From NCBI GenBank assembly GCA_021776925.1, contig JAJFFB010000001.1, positions 1-50,672 of the forward strand: a stretch of 50,672 nt of DNA, in the 5' to 3' direction. Shown one piece after another: positions 1 through 8,255 of the stretch. The stretch comes from Planctomycetota bacterium (GTDB taxonomy: Bacteria > Planctomycetota > UBA1135). How positions within the stretch are numbered: the stretch's first letter is position 1; every line of letters starts with the position of its first letter. The notes under the pieces were generated by a model that did no database searches, had not been told where the DNA came from, and worked only from the letters and a program-made list of their open reading frames with translations. The position numbers were made by a program, and so were the translations under genes.

Positions 1-2258
1 TGGGCGCCGTTGTCGGCGAGGAAGACCAGGGCGATGTCCAGGCCGATCAGGGCGGGATCGCTGAGGTAGCCGGGGGGCAGGTCGAGGACCGCGTGGGCGC
101 TGCCGTTGCCGTCGAGGCTGCCTTGGAAGTCCTGCCACGGCGGAGCGCCGGCGAAACGGTGCAGGCGCAAGGTCAGCTCGGACACGTGGATCAGCGGCAG
201 CACGTGGCCCTGCCACATCGCACCGTTGCCGGGCGCACCGCTGATGATCTCAAAGGGCGCCAGCGCGAAGGGCGGGCCGGCGTCGAGGTCGAATTCAATC
301 ACCCCGCCGGCGCTGGCGCTGACTTCGCGACTGGTGGCGTGCAGACTGCCCTGGGCCAGGTGGACCTGTTGTAGTTGCTGTGCGGCGGCGTCCGGGTACA
401 GCACCCACGCGGTGCGTCCGTCGCCGCTGACGCCGGCAGCGCCGACCCGCGTGCTTGCCGGGGCTGCCGCACCGGGCAGACGACCGCGCAGCACCATGGC
501 GTCATCGACCTGGCGGTCGGCGTAACGCAGCGCCGACTTCCAGGTGACCGCGTCGGTGTAGAGCAGACGCGTCTCGCCGTCGATCAGCATCGGCTCGCCT
601 TTAGGGTGCAGGTCGTCGCTGCCGGGGACCATCTCCGGGGAGAACCACAAGGCTTCCGGCGACAGACGCAGCGAACGGAAGAGCTGCTTGTCGCCGTCGC
701 GCTCGCTGGTGAAGTACAGGGTCATTTCGTCGCCCGACAACCACACCCCGCTCTCGTCAAAGGCCGAGGAGACCGGCGCCTGCTTGCTCGGTTCCTCGAA
801 GTCCGACTGGGTGTCGGGCCGCGTGCTCTGATAGATCTGCTGGATGCCGTCGCCGTCGCGCATCGCCAGAGTCATGCGCAGCTCATCGTCGGACACCCAC
901 AGGGAGCGCAGCATCTCGCCGTCGGCGTTGGTCAGGACCTGAGCCACCGGCGGCGCGAAGGGCGCATCGATCACCGCGCGCTCCGCGCGCATCAGTTCAA
1001 AACCGCTGCCCATGCTGGCGATCATCCACAGGCGCAGGCCGTCGTTGAGCACGTGGGCGGCGCGGATCCCCTGCACGCCGGCGAGGCCGCCGACCGGGCG
1101 CGGTTCGCCGGCGGGGGCCACCGGACCGGGCTCGTTCAGCAGGCGCACCGGGGGCCACAGCGTGGCGGGCACGCCGGCGCCGTCGTCGACGCCGAAGGCG
1201 AATTCATCACGCCCGGGCCGGTTGCCGGGAAGGACGTCGATGGAGTAGGTGCCGTCCTGGTGGTCGATGACCTGGCCGAGACTGGCGCCGTCGCTGGAAC
1301 CGGGCTGATGCTGCAACGAGAAGGTTGCGCCGCCGGTCGGCACGCCATTGCCGTCGATGTCGTAGAGGTCGATCTCGTAGCGCACCGGCGGCCCCCCGGG
1401 GCGGGCGCGGTCGGCGGTCGGAACCACGATCGATTGCAGGCCATCGGGCCGCCCCTGCTGCAGGATGCGCCAGTCGTCGAAGCGTGCGCGCAGCAGGACC
1501 ACCGGGTCGGTGCTGGGGAAGACGTGGCCCGGCTCGTTGAGCACCAGGTAGTAGGGCGCGGTGGCGCAGCCGCCGTTGGCGCTGCAGTCGCCGGCCGGGT
1601 CGCCGGAGCGCGCGACCGCGATGTAACCGATCGTCGCCGACTGGTCGAAATTGGGGGGGGGCGTGCCGCAGGAGTCGGGGAAGCGCCGATCACAAGAGCA
1701 GCGGCCATCGCCACCCATCGCCGCGGCGGCTTCCATCGCCGCCATCACCTTGGTCGACATGTCGCCCGGAGTGCTGAGGAAAGCGGCTTCGGCGTCGGTG
1801 ATCACCTTCTCACCGGCGAGCACGTTGCCCTGGATGGAGTAGATCAAATCGCCGTCCTCGCCGGTGAAACCGCCGGCCCAGGCGCCGTTGTTGCCACCGG
1901 TCCACACCAACGAACGCCCCTGCATGTCGAGGATCGCGTACTGCCACAAGCCCTTGTCGGCAAACTTCTGTTCGAGGTAGTTCTTGATCCGCTGCGGCCG
2001 GTGGCCGAGCAGCATGCGTTCGTGGATCGCCACCTTGAGATCACGCGGCGACGCGGCCTGGGTCACGGCGACGCCGACGCCCGGAATGATCACCGGAGTC
2101 CAGGTCAGCAGGTCGGAGCTGTTGACGCAGGTGGCCGAAGCCACGCACATCTCACCGGTGCGCAGATTGACCACGCAGATCGACCAGGTCGCCCAGGATT
2201 GGGCGGCGAGAAAGAGGGCCGCGACCAGGGGGGCTAAGATTCGGCGGAACGAGGGCAT
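1..2258 (-). CDS. Exported DUF1028 (Ntn-hydrolase-like) protein with long C-terminal extension, 3' end off the window
   Basis: The frame is open from an ATG at 2258 to the left edge, giving 752 codons with no stop, so the C-terminus is missing. The first 24 residues are a signal peptide (MPSFRR, then a hydrophobic stretch ending SWA). Residues about 25-220 match the DUF1028 family: TWSICVVN at the mature N-terminus, a GVGVAVTQA strand, GHRPQRIKNYL, and a GDGRCSCDRRFP segment. The mature protein begins with Thr, which fits the Ntn-hydrolase fold assigned to this family; its reaction is unknown. The remaining 500 or more residues look like beta-rich domains, including WD40/TolB-like strands (SGDEMTLYFTSERDGDKQLF). 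A run of nine G at 1653-1661 encodes three prolines. The gene diverges from the citDE-like gene with 67 bases between starts. The family call is fairly sure; the function is not known. Confidence 0.8.
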   Translation of the reverse strand, partial: MPSFRRILAPLVAALFLAAQSWATWSICVVNLRTGEMCVASATCVNSSDLLTWTPVIIPGVGVAVTQAASPRDLKVAIHERMLLGHRPQRIKNYLEQKFADKGLWQYAILDMQGRSLVWTGGNNGAWAGGFTGEDGDLIYSIQGNVLAGEKVITDAEAAFLSTPGDMSTKVMAAMEAAAAMGGDGRCSCDRRFPDSCGTPPPNFDQSATIGYIAVARSGDPAGDCSANGGCATAPYYLVLNEPGHVFPSTDPVVLLRARFDDWRILQQGRPDGLQSIVVPTADRARPGGPPVRYEIDLYDIDGNGVPTGGATFSLQHQPGSSDGASLGQVIDHQDGTYSIDVLPGNRPGRDEFAFGVDDGAGVPATLWPPVRLLNEPGPVAPAGEPRPVGGLAGVQGIRAAHVLNDGLRLWMIASMGSGFELMRAERAVIDAPFAPPVAQVLTNADGEMLRSLWVSDDELRMTLAMRDGDGIQQIYQSTRPDTQSDFEEPSKQAPVSSAFDESGVWLSGDEMTLYFTSERDGDKQLFRSLRLSPEALWFSPEMVPGSDDLHPKGEPMLIDGETRLLYTDAVTWKSALRYADRQVDDAMVLRGRLPGAAAPASTRVGAAGVSGDGRTAWVLYPDAAAQQLQQVHLAQGSLHATSREVSASAGGVIEFDLDAGPPFALAPFEIISGAPGNGAMWQGHVLPLIHVSELTLRLHRFAGAPPWQDFQGSLDGNGSAHAVLDLPPGYLSDPALIGLDIALVFLADNGA

Positions 2259-2293
2259 CCCTGAAGGTTAACGCAAAAACGGCGATCTCGGAC

Positions 2294-2302
2294 TGCTAGA
2301 AT
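2294..2302 (+). promoter_or_regulatory. Extended -10 promoter element upstream of the citDE-like gene
   Basis: TGCTAGAAT matches an extended -10 (TGnTAnAAT). It lies 23 bases upstream of the ATG at 2326, with an AGGAGG ribosome-binding site (2313-2318) between them. No clear -35 is visible, as is common with extended -10 promoters. The same TGCTA core precedes the genes at 11264 and 50560. Confidence 0.5.
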
Positions 2303-2325
2303 TTTGCCGCCCAGGAGGCGTACCC

Positions 2326-3546
2326 ATGGAAAGCACCAGCGAGGAGCGTATGCACCAGTCCGGCCGTCGCGGCGAGCGCGTCCGTGGCGACGTGTGGATG
2401 GCCTGGCAGGAATCCGACCAGGCGCTGCAACTCCGGTTGCAGAGCAAACTTGAGTCGATGTACGGAGAACGCACCCGGGCCCAGTTACTGGCCTGGTGCG
2501 CGGCCGCCGGGCTCACCCGCGGGGTGCTCGAAGTCGAGGATCAGGGCGCCTATCCGCTGGTGCTGCGTGCGCGTTTTGAGGCGCTGATGCAGCAGGCCCT
2601 GGCCGACCCCGGCCTGCGCCTCGATCCCGAGCCCAGCCTGGCCGCGTCGATTCCGCCGGTCGAGCGCCAGCGCGCGCGGCGCTCGCGCCTGTATCTGCCC
2701 GGCAACGAGGTCAAGTACATGGTCAACGCCGCGCTGCACCAGCCCGACGCGGTGATCCTCGACCTGGAAGATTCGGTGGCACCGGCGGCCAAGGCCGACG
2801 CCCGCGCGCTGGTGCGTCACGCGTTGCACACGCTTGATTTCGGCGACTGCGAACGCATGGTGCGCATCAACCAGGGCGCCATGGGTCTCGAGGACCTGGC
2901 CTATCTGGCCGATGCACCCTTCCATCTGCTGTTGCTGCCCAAGGTCGAAAGTGCCGCGCAGGTCCAGGAAGTCGACACGCTATTGGGTGATCGCGATGTG
3001 CTGTTGATGCCGATCCTCGAAAGCGCCCGCGGGGTGCTCCACGCCGCCGAGATCGCCGCCGCCAGTGCGCGCAACGTCGCCCTGACCCTGGGGCTGGAAG
3101 ACCTCACCGCTGATCTCGGCGTGGTCAAGACCGCCGCCGGCAACGAAAGCCTGTTCGCACGGAACTTCGTCCTGCACGCGGCCAAGGCCGCCGGACTGCA
3201 GGCGATCGATTCGGTCTACGGCGACATCGACGACGAGGACGGCTTGCGCGCCAGCATTCGCGAAGCCAAAGCGCTCGGTTTCGAGGGCAAGGGCTGCGTG
3301 CATCCGCGCCAGATCCGCGTGGTGCACGAAGAGTTCGCGCCGTCGCCAGCCGAGATCGAACGCGCCTGCGCCATCGCCCGCGCCTTCGACGCCGCCGCAG
3401 CCCAAGGCCTCGGAGTGGTTTCGCTCGGCTCCAAAATGATCGACCCGCCGGTGGTCAAACGCGCCCTGACCGTGGTCGAGCAAGCCCTCCGCGCCGGCCT
3501 GCTCGCCGCCGACTGGCGTACCGCCGACTCGTCGGCGGCCGACTAG
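2326..3546 (+). CDS. Citrate lyase CitD-CitE fusion (acyl-carrier-like domain plus beta subunit)
   Basis: The protein has 406 residues. Residues about 9-90 align with citrate lyase acyl carrier protein CitD: GERVRGDV corresponds to GTLESSDV, and VEDQGAYPLVLRARFEAL to VDDKGALECVLRARVQA. The serine that carries the phosphoribosyl-dephospho-CoA group (Ser14 in Klebsiella CitD) is Arg20 here. Residues about 105-395 are a full HpcH/CitE TIM barrel with RSRLYLPGN, VILDLEDSV, LLPKVESA, PILESARGV, GLEDLTADLG and KGCVHPRQI, the family that cleaves (3S)-citryl or citramalyl thioesters. The start is set by AGGAGG at 2313-2318. A CitF-like gene lies downstream at 5177, but no citC, citG or citX is visible. 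The CitE fold is certain; the substrate (citrate or a related CoA ester) is inferred. Confidence 0.85.
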   Translation: MESTSEERMHQSGRRGERVRGDVWMAWQESDQALQLRLQSKLESMYGERTRAQLLAWCAAAGLTRGVLEVEDQGAYPLVLRARFEALMQQALADPGLRLDPEPSLAASIPPVERQRARRSRLYLPGNEVKYMVNAALHQPDAVILDLEDSVAPAAKADARALVRHALHTLDFGDCERMVRINQGAMGLEDLAYLADAPFHLLLLPKVESAAQVQEVDTLLGDRDVLLMPILESARGVLHAAEIAAASARNVALTLGLEDLTADLGVVKTAAGNESLFARNFVLHAAKAAGLQAIDSVYGDIDDEDGLRASIREAKALGFEGKGCVHPRQIRVVHEEFAPSPAEIERACAIARAFDAAAAQGLGVVSLGSKMIDPPVVKRALTVVEQALRAGLLAADWRTADSSAAD

Positions 3547-3601
3547 CGCTCCGACCTCTGGCACGGTTGCCGCAGCGACGGCGGCCTGACCGCGCTCCCT
3601 A

Positions 3602-4345
3602 TCAGACGCCGGCGCGATCGAGGAAGGCGCCTGGCACCAACTGGGTCCCTGCCCAGTGGTCGCCCGCGGGCAGCGCCAGCAGCGCGAGCCCGCCCAAGGC
3701 GGTGAAGCGGTCTCCGGGATGAATGGTGACGTCCGCCACCCAGGTCCCGGGGGCACCCCCGAGGCTGGCCGGCACCGCTTGCCGCGGGTTCGGGCACATC
3801 TCGTGATAAAGGCGCCAGGCCAGCGCGCCGACTTCCTCCGGCATGTCGCTGCGGTCCTGCTCACGCAACGAGTAGAGGCGCGACGCGACCGCGTTCAGAG
3901 CCTCGGGATCGGTGCCGAGCTGCGCGTCGAAGCTGTAGACCACGGTGCCCGGCACGGCTTCATCAAGCTCGGGATCGAAGGCCTGCGGATTGCCCTGCAC
4001 CAGCGCCGCGTGCAGGAAGCGGCCCTTGCGATAGAGTTTTTTGCGCAGCGGCCGGTCAAGCGGACGGACCAGGCGGTAGCCGCCTTCGAGCAGACCCAGT
4101 GCCACGAGCAGGATCACCACTTCGGTGCCGTCGGTACCGAAAACCCCGAGCAACACCAGAACGACCACGCCGACCAGGCGTAGGAGCTCCAGTGACAGCA
4201 CCAGGAAACTGACGTGTTCGCTTTCTTCCGGCCAGCCGTCCGGAGGATTCTCCTTGCGCATGCCGGCGAACTCCTGTTCCAAGCGCTGCAGCAGTTGCGC
4301 GACCTCGCCGGTTTCCGGCCTGGGTGCGGTGGTGACCTGGTTCAT
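3602..4345 (-). CDS. Membrane protein of unknown function (paralog of its upstream neighbour)
   Basis: This 247-residue protein has a charged, probably coiled N-terminus (residues 10-45), two hydrophobic segments (about 47-68 and 75-92) and a soluble C-terminal domain of about 150 residues. Its ATG overlaps the stop of the neighbouring gene (ATGA), so the two are probably translationally coupled. The C-terminal domain resembles that neighbour: GRFLHAALVQGNPQAFDP followed by VPGTVVYSFDAQLG here, against GKWAPAVWIAVDESAFGDE and LPVGHLIFTLDPDLG there. The pair lies on the strand opposite to the flanking citrate-lyase-like genes. I do not recognise a family. Confidence 0.7.
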   Translation of the reverse strand: MNQVTTAPRPETGEVAQLLQRLEQEFAGMRKENPPDGWPEESEHVSFLVLSLELLRLVGVVVLVLLGVFGTDGTEVVILLVALGLLEGGYRLVRPLDRPLRKKLYRKGRFLHAALVQGNPQAFDPELDEAVPGTVVYSFDAQLGTDPEALNAVASRLYSLREQDRSDMPEEVGALAWRLYHEMCPNPRQAVPASLGGAPGTWVADVTIHPGDRFTALGGLALLALPAGDHWAGTQLVPGAFLDRAGV

Positions 4346-5148
4346 GCCGCCACCTCGGCCGCGTCCAGTGGATAGGCATAGGCCAGTGCCTCGCCGCTAT
4401 CGCCCCACAGACAGGTGCTCTGCAGCAGCGCGACCTGCCAGGCGGCGGTGGGAACGGGCATGCTGAGCACAAAGAAGAGCGCCTGGCCGGGAAGCGCGTC
4501 GGGCAGAAAGGGGGGAGCGAATTCCATCGAGGTGAACCAGGTCTTGGTATTGCCGCTCCATTCCGCCGGCAGCAGCAAGGGGGGGGTCTCGACCTCGCCG
4601 AAATCGATGCGCTGCTGGATCTCTTGCACCACTCCAGAGGTTGCCGCGCGCCGCTCGCTGCGGATGCGCTCGCCAAGAGCGACCAGGCGCGGCAGGTCGG
4701 CGCCGAGGTCGGGGTCGAGTGTGAAGATCAGGTGGCCGACCGGGAGGTCTTCCCATTCGTCACCAAAGGCACTCTCGTCGACGGCGATCCAGACCGCCGG
4801 CGCCCACTTTCCTTCGCCCCGCAAACGGGTGAAGCGCCGGTTCTCGGGCAGGCCGAGGAGCAGGCCGACGACCAGGGTCAGCACCGCCGCAGCGGCGAGG
4901 ATCCACAGCACCGGCCCGAGGGTGAACAGGAGCGCGACCATGGCGGCGCAGGCCAACAGCGGAAAGGCGAGGATCAGGAGGAAACCGAAGGCGTGGGCGG
5001 TCAGACCCGGGTGTTGGCCGAGGTAGCGGTTGGCGGGCAGGCTGCGCGCGACCTCCAGGCGGGCCTCCATTTCCGCGGCGACGGCGCGCACCTGGGCGAT
5101 ATCGCCAGCGGCGGGATTGGGGATCGGGGCAGCGGGGAAGACGATCAT
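4342..5148 (-). CDS. Membrane protein of unknown function (paralog of its downstream neighbour)
   Basis: From the ATG at 5148 the protein has 268 residues. An N-terminal segment of about 45 residues is followed by two or three hydrophobic helices (HAFGFLLILAFPLLACAAMV and a later ILAAAAVLTLVVGLLLG) and a soluble C-terminal domain. The frame is open further upstream and another ATG lies at 5178, but that codon sits on the CATG of the divergent citF start, so 5148 is preferred. Neither start has a clear ribosome-binding site. It overlaps the next gene by four bases (ATGA) and shares the C-terminal domain described there, implying a duplication. The function is unknown. Confidence 0.65.
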   Translation of the reverse strand: MIVFPAAPIPNPAAGDIAQVRAVAAEMEARLEVARSLPANRYLGQHPGLTAHAFGFLLILAFPLLACAAMVALLFTLGPVLWILAAAAVLTLVVGLLLGLPENRRFTRLRGEGKWAPAVWIAVDESAFGDEWEDLPVGHLIFTLDPDLGADLPRLVALGERIRSERRAATSGVVQEIQQRIDFGEVETPPLLLPAEWSGNTKTWFTSMEFAPPFLPDALPGQALFFVLSMPVPTAAWQVALLQSTCLWGDSGEALAYAYPLDAAEVAA

Positions 5149-5163
5149 CGGCGATGGGAAGAC

Positions 5164-5169
5164 TACAAT
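5164..5169 (+). promoter_or_regulatory. -10 element directly upstream of citF start (possible leaderless mRNA)
   Basis: TACAAT ends seven bases before the ATG at 5177 and no Shine-Dalgarno sequence lies between them. Transcription starting at the usual distance from a -10 would begin at or next to the ATG. No convincing -35 is visible. Confidence 0.4.
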
Positions 5170-5176
5170 TCCCGCC

Positions 5177-6763
5177 ATGAGCCTGACAGTGGACAGCGTG
5201 GAGACGGTCGCCGGACGGCAGGTGCCCGTCGAGGTCAACGGCCTGCAGACGGTGCCCTTTGCAGGGGTGGGTGTGCAGCGGCCGCAGGGGCACAAGGTCG
5301 GGCCGCCGCTGCGCACTTGCGCCGACTATCCCGCCGATGGCGACAAGCGCGTGGAAGCCGGGGGCGACATGGTTGCCGGACTCAAGCAGGCGCTCGAGCA
5401 GGCCGGTCTGCGCGACGGCATGACCGTCAGCACGCACCACCATTTCCGCAACGGGGATCTGGTCGGCAACGCGCTGTTCGACGCTGCCAAGCAACTCGGG
5501 GTCAAGGATCTGCGCTGGTTCCCCAGCGCCAGCTTCCCGTGCCACGAGCACCTATTGCAGTATCTGGACGACGGCACCATTCATCACATCGAAGGCTCGA
5601 TGAACGGGCCCCTGGGCGACTACTGCAGCCGCGGCAAGATGCGCGGCCTCGGTGTGCTGCGCAGCCACGGCGGACGTTATCAATCGGTGCAGGACGGCGA
5701 GGTGCACATCGACATCGCGGTGCTCGCCGCACCCACCGCCGACGCCTTCGGCAACGCCACCGGTGACCGCGGCCCCAGCGCCTGCGGTCTGCTCGGTTTC
5801 GGCCTTGCCGATTCGCAGTACGCCGACCACGTCATCCTGGTGACCGACAACCTGGTGCCCTTCCCGTGCCATCCTTGGCAGATCCAGGGCCAGAACGTCG
5901 ATCAGGTCGTGGTGGTCGACAAGGTCGGCCTCGCCGAGCGCATCGTCTCGGGCACCACGCGGGTGACGCGCTCACCCGACCGCCTGTTGATCGCCGAATA
6001 CATCGCGCGCTTCGTGCGCGACAGCGGCATCATGCGCCAGGGCTTCAGCTTCCAGGCCGGTGCCGGGGGCATCACGCTGGCCTTTGCCATGTTCCTGAAG
6101 GAGTTCATGAAGGAGGCCGGAATCACCGCGTCCTTCGTGCGCGGCGGTTCCAACCAGGTTCTGGTCGAGATGCTGGAAGAGGGGCTGACCCCCTTCATCC
6201 TCGACGGTCAGACCTTCGACCTCGAAGGCGTGCGCTCGATGCGCGACAACGGCGGCCACGTCAACACCAGCCCCTTCACCAGTTACAACTACCACGGCAA
6301 GGGCAATTTCGCCTCGATGGTCGACGTGGTGGTACTCGGCGCCACCGAGGTCGACGTCGATTTCAACGCCAACGTCGTCACTCACAGCGACGGGCGCCTG
6401 CTGCACGGCATCGGCGGCTGGCAGAACTGCCTTTTCGCCGGCTGCACCATTCTCGCGGTGCCGAGCGTGCGCGACCGCATCCCGGTGGTACTCGAAAGCG
6501 TGACGACGATGGTCGGTCCGGGCGAATTGATCGACGTGATTGCCACCGAGCGCGGCCTGTGCATCAACCCGGCGCGCCAGGATCTGGTCGAGGCCGCGCG
6601 TGGCTGCAGCGTGCCGATCCTGGCGATCCATGATCTGAAGAAGCAGATCGACCAGTTGTGCGGTGGGACCGTCGCGCCACCGCGGCTCGGCGCAGAGTTC
6701 GTCGCCGCGATCAAGTGGGTCGACGGCAGCGTCATCGACGCCGTACGCTGCGTCGAGAGCTGA
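5177..6763 (+). CDS. citF: Citrate lyase alpha subunit-like CoA/ACP transferase
   Basis: The 528-residue protein matches citrate lyase alpha subunits over its length (E. coli CitF is about 510). Recognisable segments are the THHHFRNGD motif near residue 93, FPCHEHLLQY, HIEGSMNGPLG, FQAGAGGITLA, the VRGGSNQVLVEMLEEGL block and VTTMVGPGELIDV. In the known complex CitF transfers citrate onto the acetylated carrier, making acetate and citryl-ACP for CitE to cleave. The CitD-CitE fusion upstream is the obvious partner, but its carrier serine is lost, so CitF here may use free CoA thioesters (inference). Its stop at 6761-6763 abuts the stop of the convergent amidase gene with no gap. Confidence 0.9.
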   Translation: MSLTVDSVETVAGRQVPVEVNGLQTVPFAGVGVQRPQGHKVGPPLRTCADYPADGDKRVEAGGDMVAGLKQALEQAGLRDGMTVSTHHHFRNGDLVGNALFDAAKQLGVKDLRWFPSASFPCHEHLLQYLDDGTIHHIEGSMNGPLGDYCSRGKMRGLGVLRSHGGRYQSVQDGEVHIDIAVLAAPTADAFGNATGDRGPSACGLLGFGLADSQYADHVILVTDNLVPFPCHPWQIQGQNVDQVVVVDKVGLAERIVSGTTRVTRSPDRLLIAEYIARFVRDSGIMRQGFSFQAGAGGITLAFAMFLKEFMKEAGITASFVRGGSNQVLVEMLEEGLTPFILDGQTFDLEGVRSMRDNGGHVNTSPFTSYNYHGKGNFASMVDVVVLGATEVDVDFNANVVTHSDGRLLHGIGGWQNCLFAGCTILAVPSVRDRIPVVLESVTTMVGPGELIDVIATERGLCINPARQDLVEAARGCSVPILAIHDLKKQIDQLCGGTVAPPRLGAEFVAAIKWVDGSVIDAVRCVES

Positions 6764-8221
6764 TTACTGCCGCTGCAGGCGGATGGCGTCGGCGATCACC
6801 ACCCAGCCGCCGGTGCCGCTGTTGTCGAGGCCGATCCGAGTGCCGCCGCCGGCCGGCAGCCACACCGTGCCGACCACGTTCCACTGTCCGCCCTGCGCCT
6901 GCTGGTTGACGTTGCCGGTGTAGGTGCGGCCGTTGACGCGCATGCCGACGCGGGTGGCCGGATTGCGATTGCCGCCCTGCGGCCACCAGTAGGCCAGGGT
7001 CCAGTTGCCGGCCTGCGGAATCACCGGCTGCCACCAGGCGATCGCCTGGCTGGTACCGGTACTCGCCCACAGATAGCTGGAGCCGTACTTGTCGCCGCTG
7101 CTGGTGCCGGTGTTCCACGCACCCACGGTCAAGGCCTGATCGTTGTCGAGGATGATCTCGCTGCCGCCGCCGCCATTCAGCCGGTCCGACACCATCTGGC
7201 GCAGCGACGGCAGGTCGGCGTAGGCGAGGTCACCGGGACACGCGGTACTGCTGACGTCGCGGTGGCCGTAGAGATTGGTCATGTTGCCGCCATATCCCGC
7301 GTACCACGAGGAACCGAAGGGATCGATGCCCTTCTGATCGCACTTCCACGCGCTCAATTCGGCGTAGGCGTTTTTCATCGCCGCCTTCAGCACCTGGTTG
7401 TAGGGCGTGTGGAAATAGCCCATCATCGCCACACCCATCGAACCGCAGTTGAAGCCGTCGTGCGCGCCGCGCACGTCGTCGCCGCCAGCGCGGCCCTCGA
7501 AGATGAAACCGTGCACGTCGATCAGATAGTTGTAGCCGATGTCGCACCAGCCGCGCGTGTACATGTGGTAGGCCTGGATCGCCTTGACGTTGGCCGCCGA
7601 AGTCGCCCAGTCCGGGCTGTTGTATTCCGACGCCCCGGCGGTGTGGTGCAACGCGACGTGGTTGACGCTGCAATAGGACAGGTTGCACTGCGGCGGGTCG
7701 GCGTTCCAGCTGCTGCGCGCGTAGACCTGCGGTTTGGGATAACCGGCGCCTGCAGCGAGGCCTGAGGTTTGCGGGGCGGACCCGGCCGCGGGTGCAATCC
7801 ACACCACCGCCCACTCGTCCAGTCCGGCGAGATCTTGCAGGTCGAGTTCCAGCGCGTAGGCAGGGGACCCGTAATGGTGGATCAACGCGCTGAGATGCGC
7901 GCCGCCGGCCGGCCCATTGGCGCCGCACTCCTGCGGAGCAAGATCCGGGCACTCGGCCACCGGGTAGAAGGGACTGTCGCTGCCGTCCGCTGCCAGCAGG
8001 CGGGCCTGCGCGGCGGGCAGGGCACCCTTCCACCAGAAACCCACCGAGCGCACCGCAAAGGGCGCCGCTAGCAGGATCTCTCCAGTGCCCGGAGCGGCCA
8101 GCGCAGCCAGTTCCTGCGCGCTGAACAATTGATGGACCACGCGCGCGGGGGAGGGGGGCGCGGGGGAGGGGGGCGCGTGGGTGGACTGGAGCGCAGCGCT
8201 GAGGAGGAGAGGGAGCAGCAC
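6764..8221 (-). CDS. Exported PGRP-type N-acetylmuramoyl-L-alanine amidase with C-terminal golvesin domain
   Basis: The protein has 485 residues from a GTG start and begins with a short signal-like segment (LLPLLLSAALQ) followed by a low-complexity APPSP linker. The middle (about 170-350) is a peptidoglycan-recognition amidase domain: ARSSWNADPP, VALHHTAGASE, GWCDIGYNYLID, FEGRAGG and GHRDVSSTACPGD. The zinc ligands expected in this family (His of HHT, His of GHRD, Cys of ACPGD) are present. Such enzymes cleave the bond between MurNAc and L-Ala in peptidoglycan. The C-terminal 130 residues (ILDNDQALTVGAW to WVVIADAIRLQ) are a golvesin/Xly-type beta-sandwich, probably for surface binding. It is the last gene of a three-gene minus-strand operon. 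Confidence 0.88.
   Translation of the reverse strand: MLLPLLLSAALQSTHAPPSPAPPSPARVVHQLFSAQELAALAAPGTGEILLAAPFAVRSVGFWWKGALPAAQARLLAADGSDSPFYPVAECPDLAPQECGANGPAGGAHLSALIHHYGSPAYALELDLQDLAGLDEWAVVWIAPAAGSAPQTSGLAAGAGYPKPQVYARSSWNADPPQCNLSYCSVNHVALHHTAGASEYNSPDWATSAANVKAIQAYHMYTRGWCDIGYNYLIDVHGFIFEGRAGGDDVRGAHDGFNCGSMGVAMMGYFHTPYNQVLKAAMKNAYAELSAWKCDQKGIDPFGSSWYAGYGGNMTNLYGHRDVSSTACPGDLAYADLPSLRQMVSDRLNGGGGSEIILDNDQALTVGAWNTGTSSGDKYGSSYLWASTGTSQAIAWWQPVIPQAGNWTLAYWWPQGGNRNPATRVGMRVNGRTYTGNVNQQAQGGQWNVVGTVWLPAGGGTRIGLDNSGTGGWVVIADAIRLQRQ
8146..8175. repeat. 15-bp perfect tandem duplication inside the amidase gene
   Basis: The unit CGGGGGAGGGGGGCG occurs twice back to back. On the minus strand it encodes the repeated APPSP linker after the signal segment of the amidase. 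The length is a multiple of three, so copy-number change would keep the frame. Confidence 0.85.
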
Positions 8222-8255
8222 CTTGCCACCGTAGCAAGCGTAGAGGTACGGCGGG

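Noticed and set aside
375..2237. A 620-codon plus-strand open frame
   Set aside because: It is antisense to the DUF1028 gene and its product is Arg/His/Gly-rich with no recognisable domain, as expected of a GC-rich shadow frame. The minus strand gives a signal peptide and a family match.
6761..6766. Directly abutting convergent stop codons of citF and the amidase gene
   Set aside because: Unusual because no terminator can fit between the genes, but convergent overlaps are common in dense genomes, so it was not raised as a finding.
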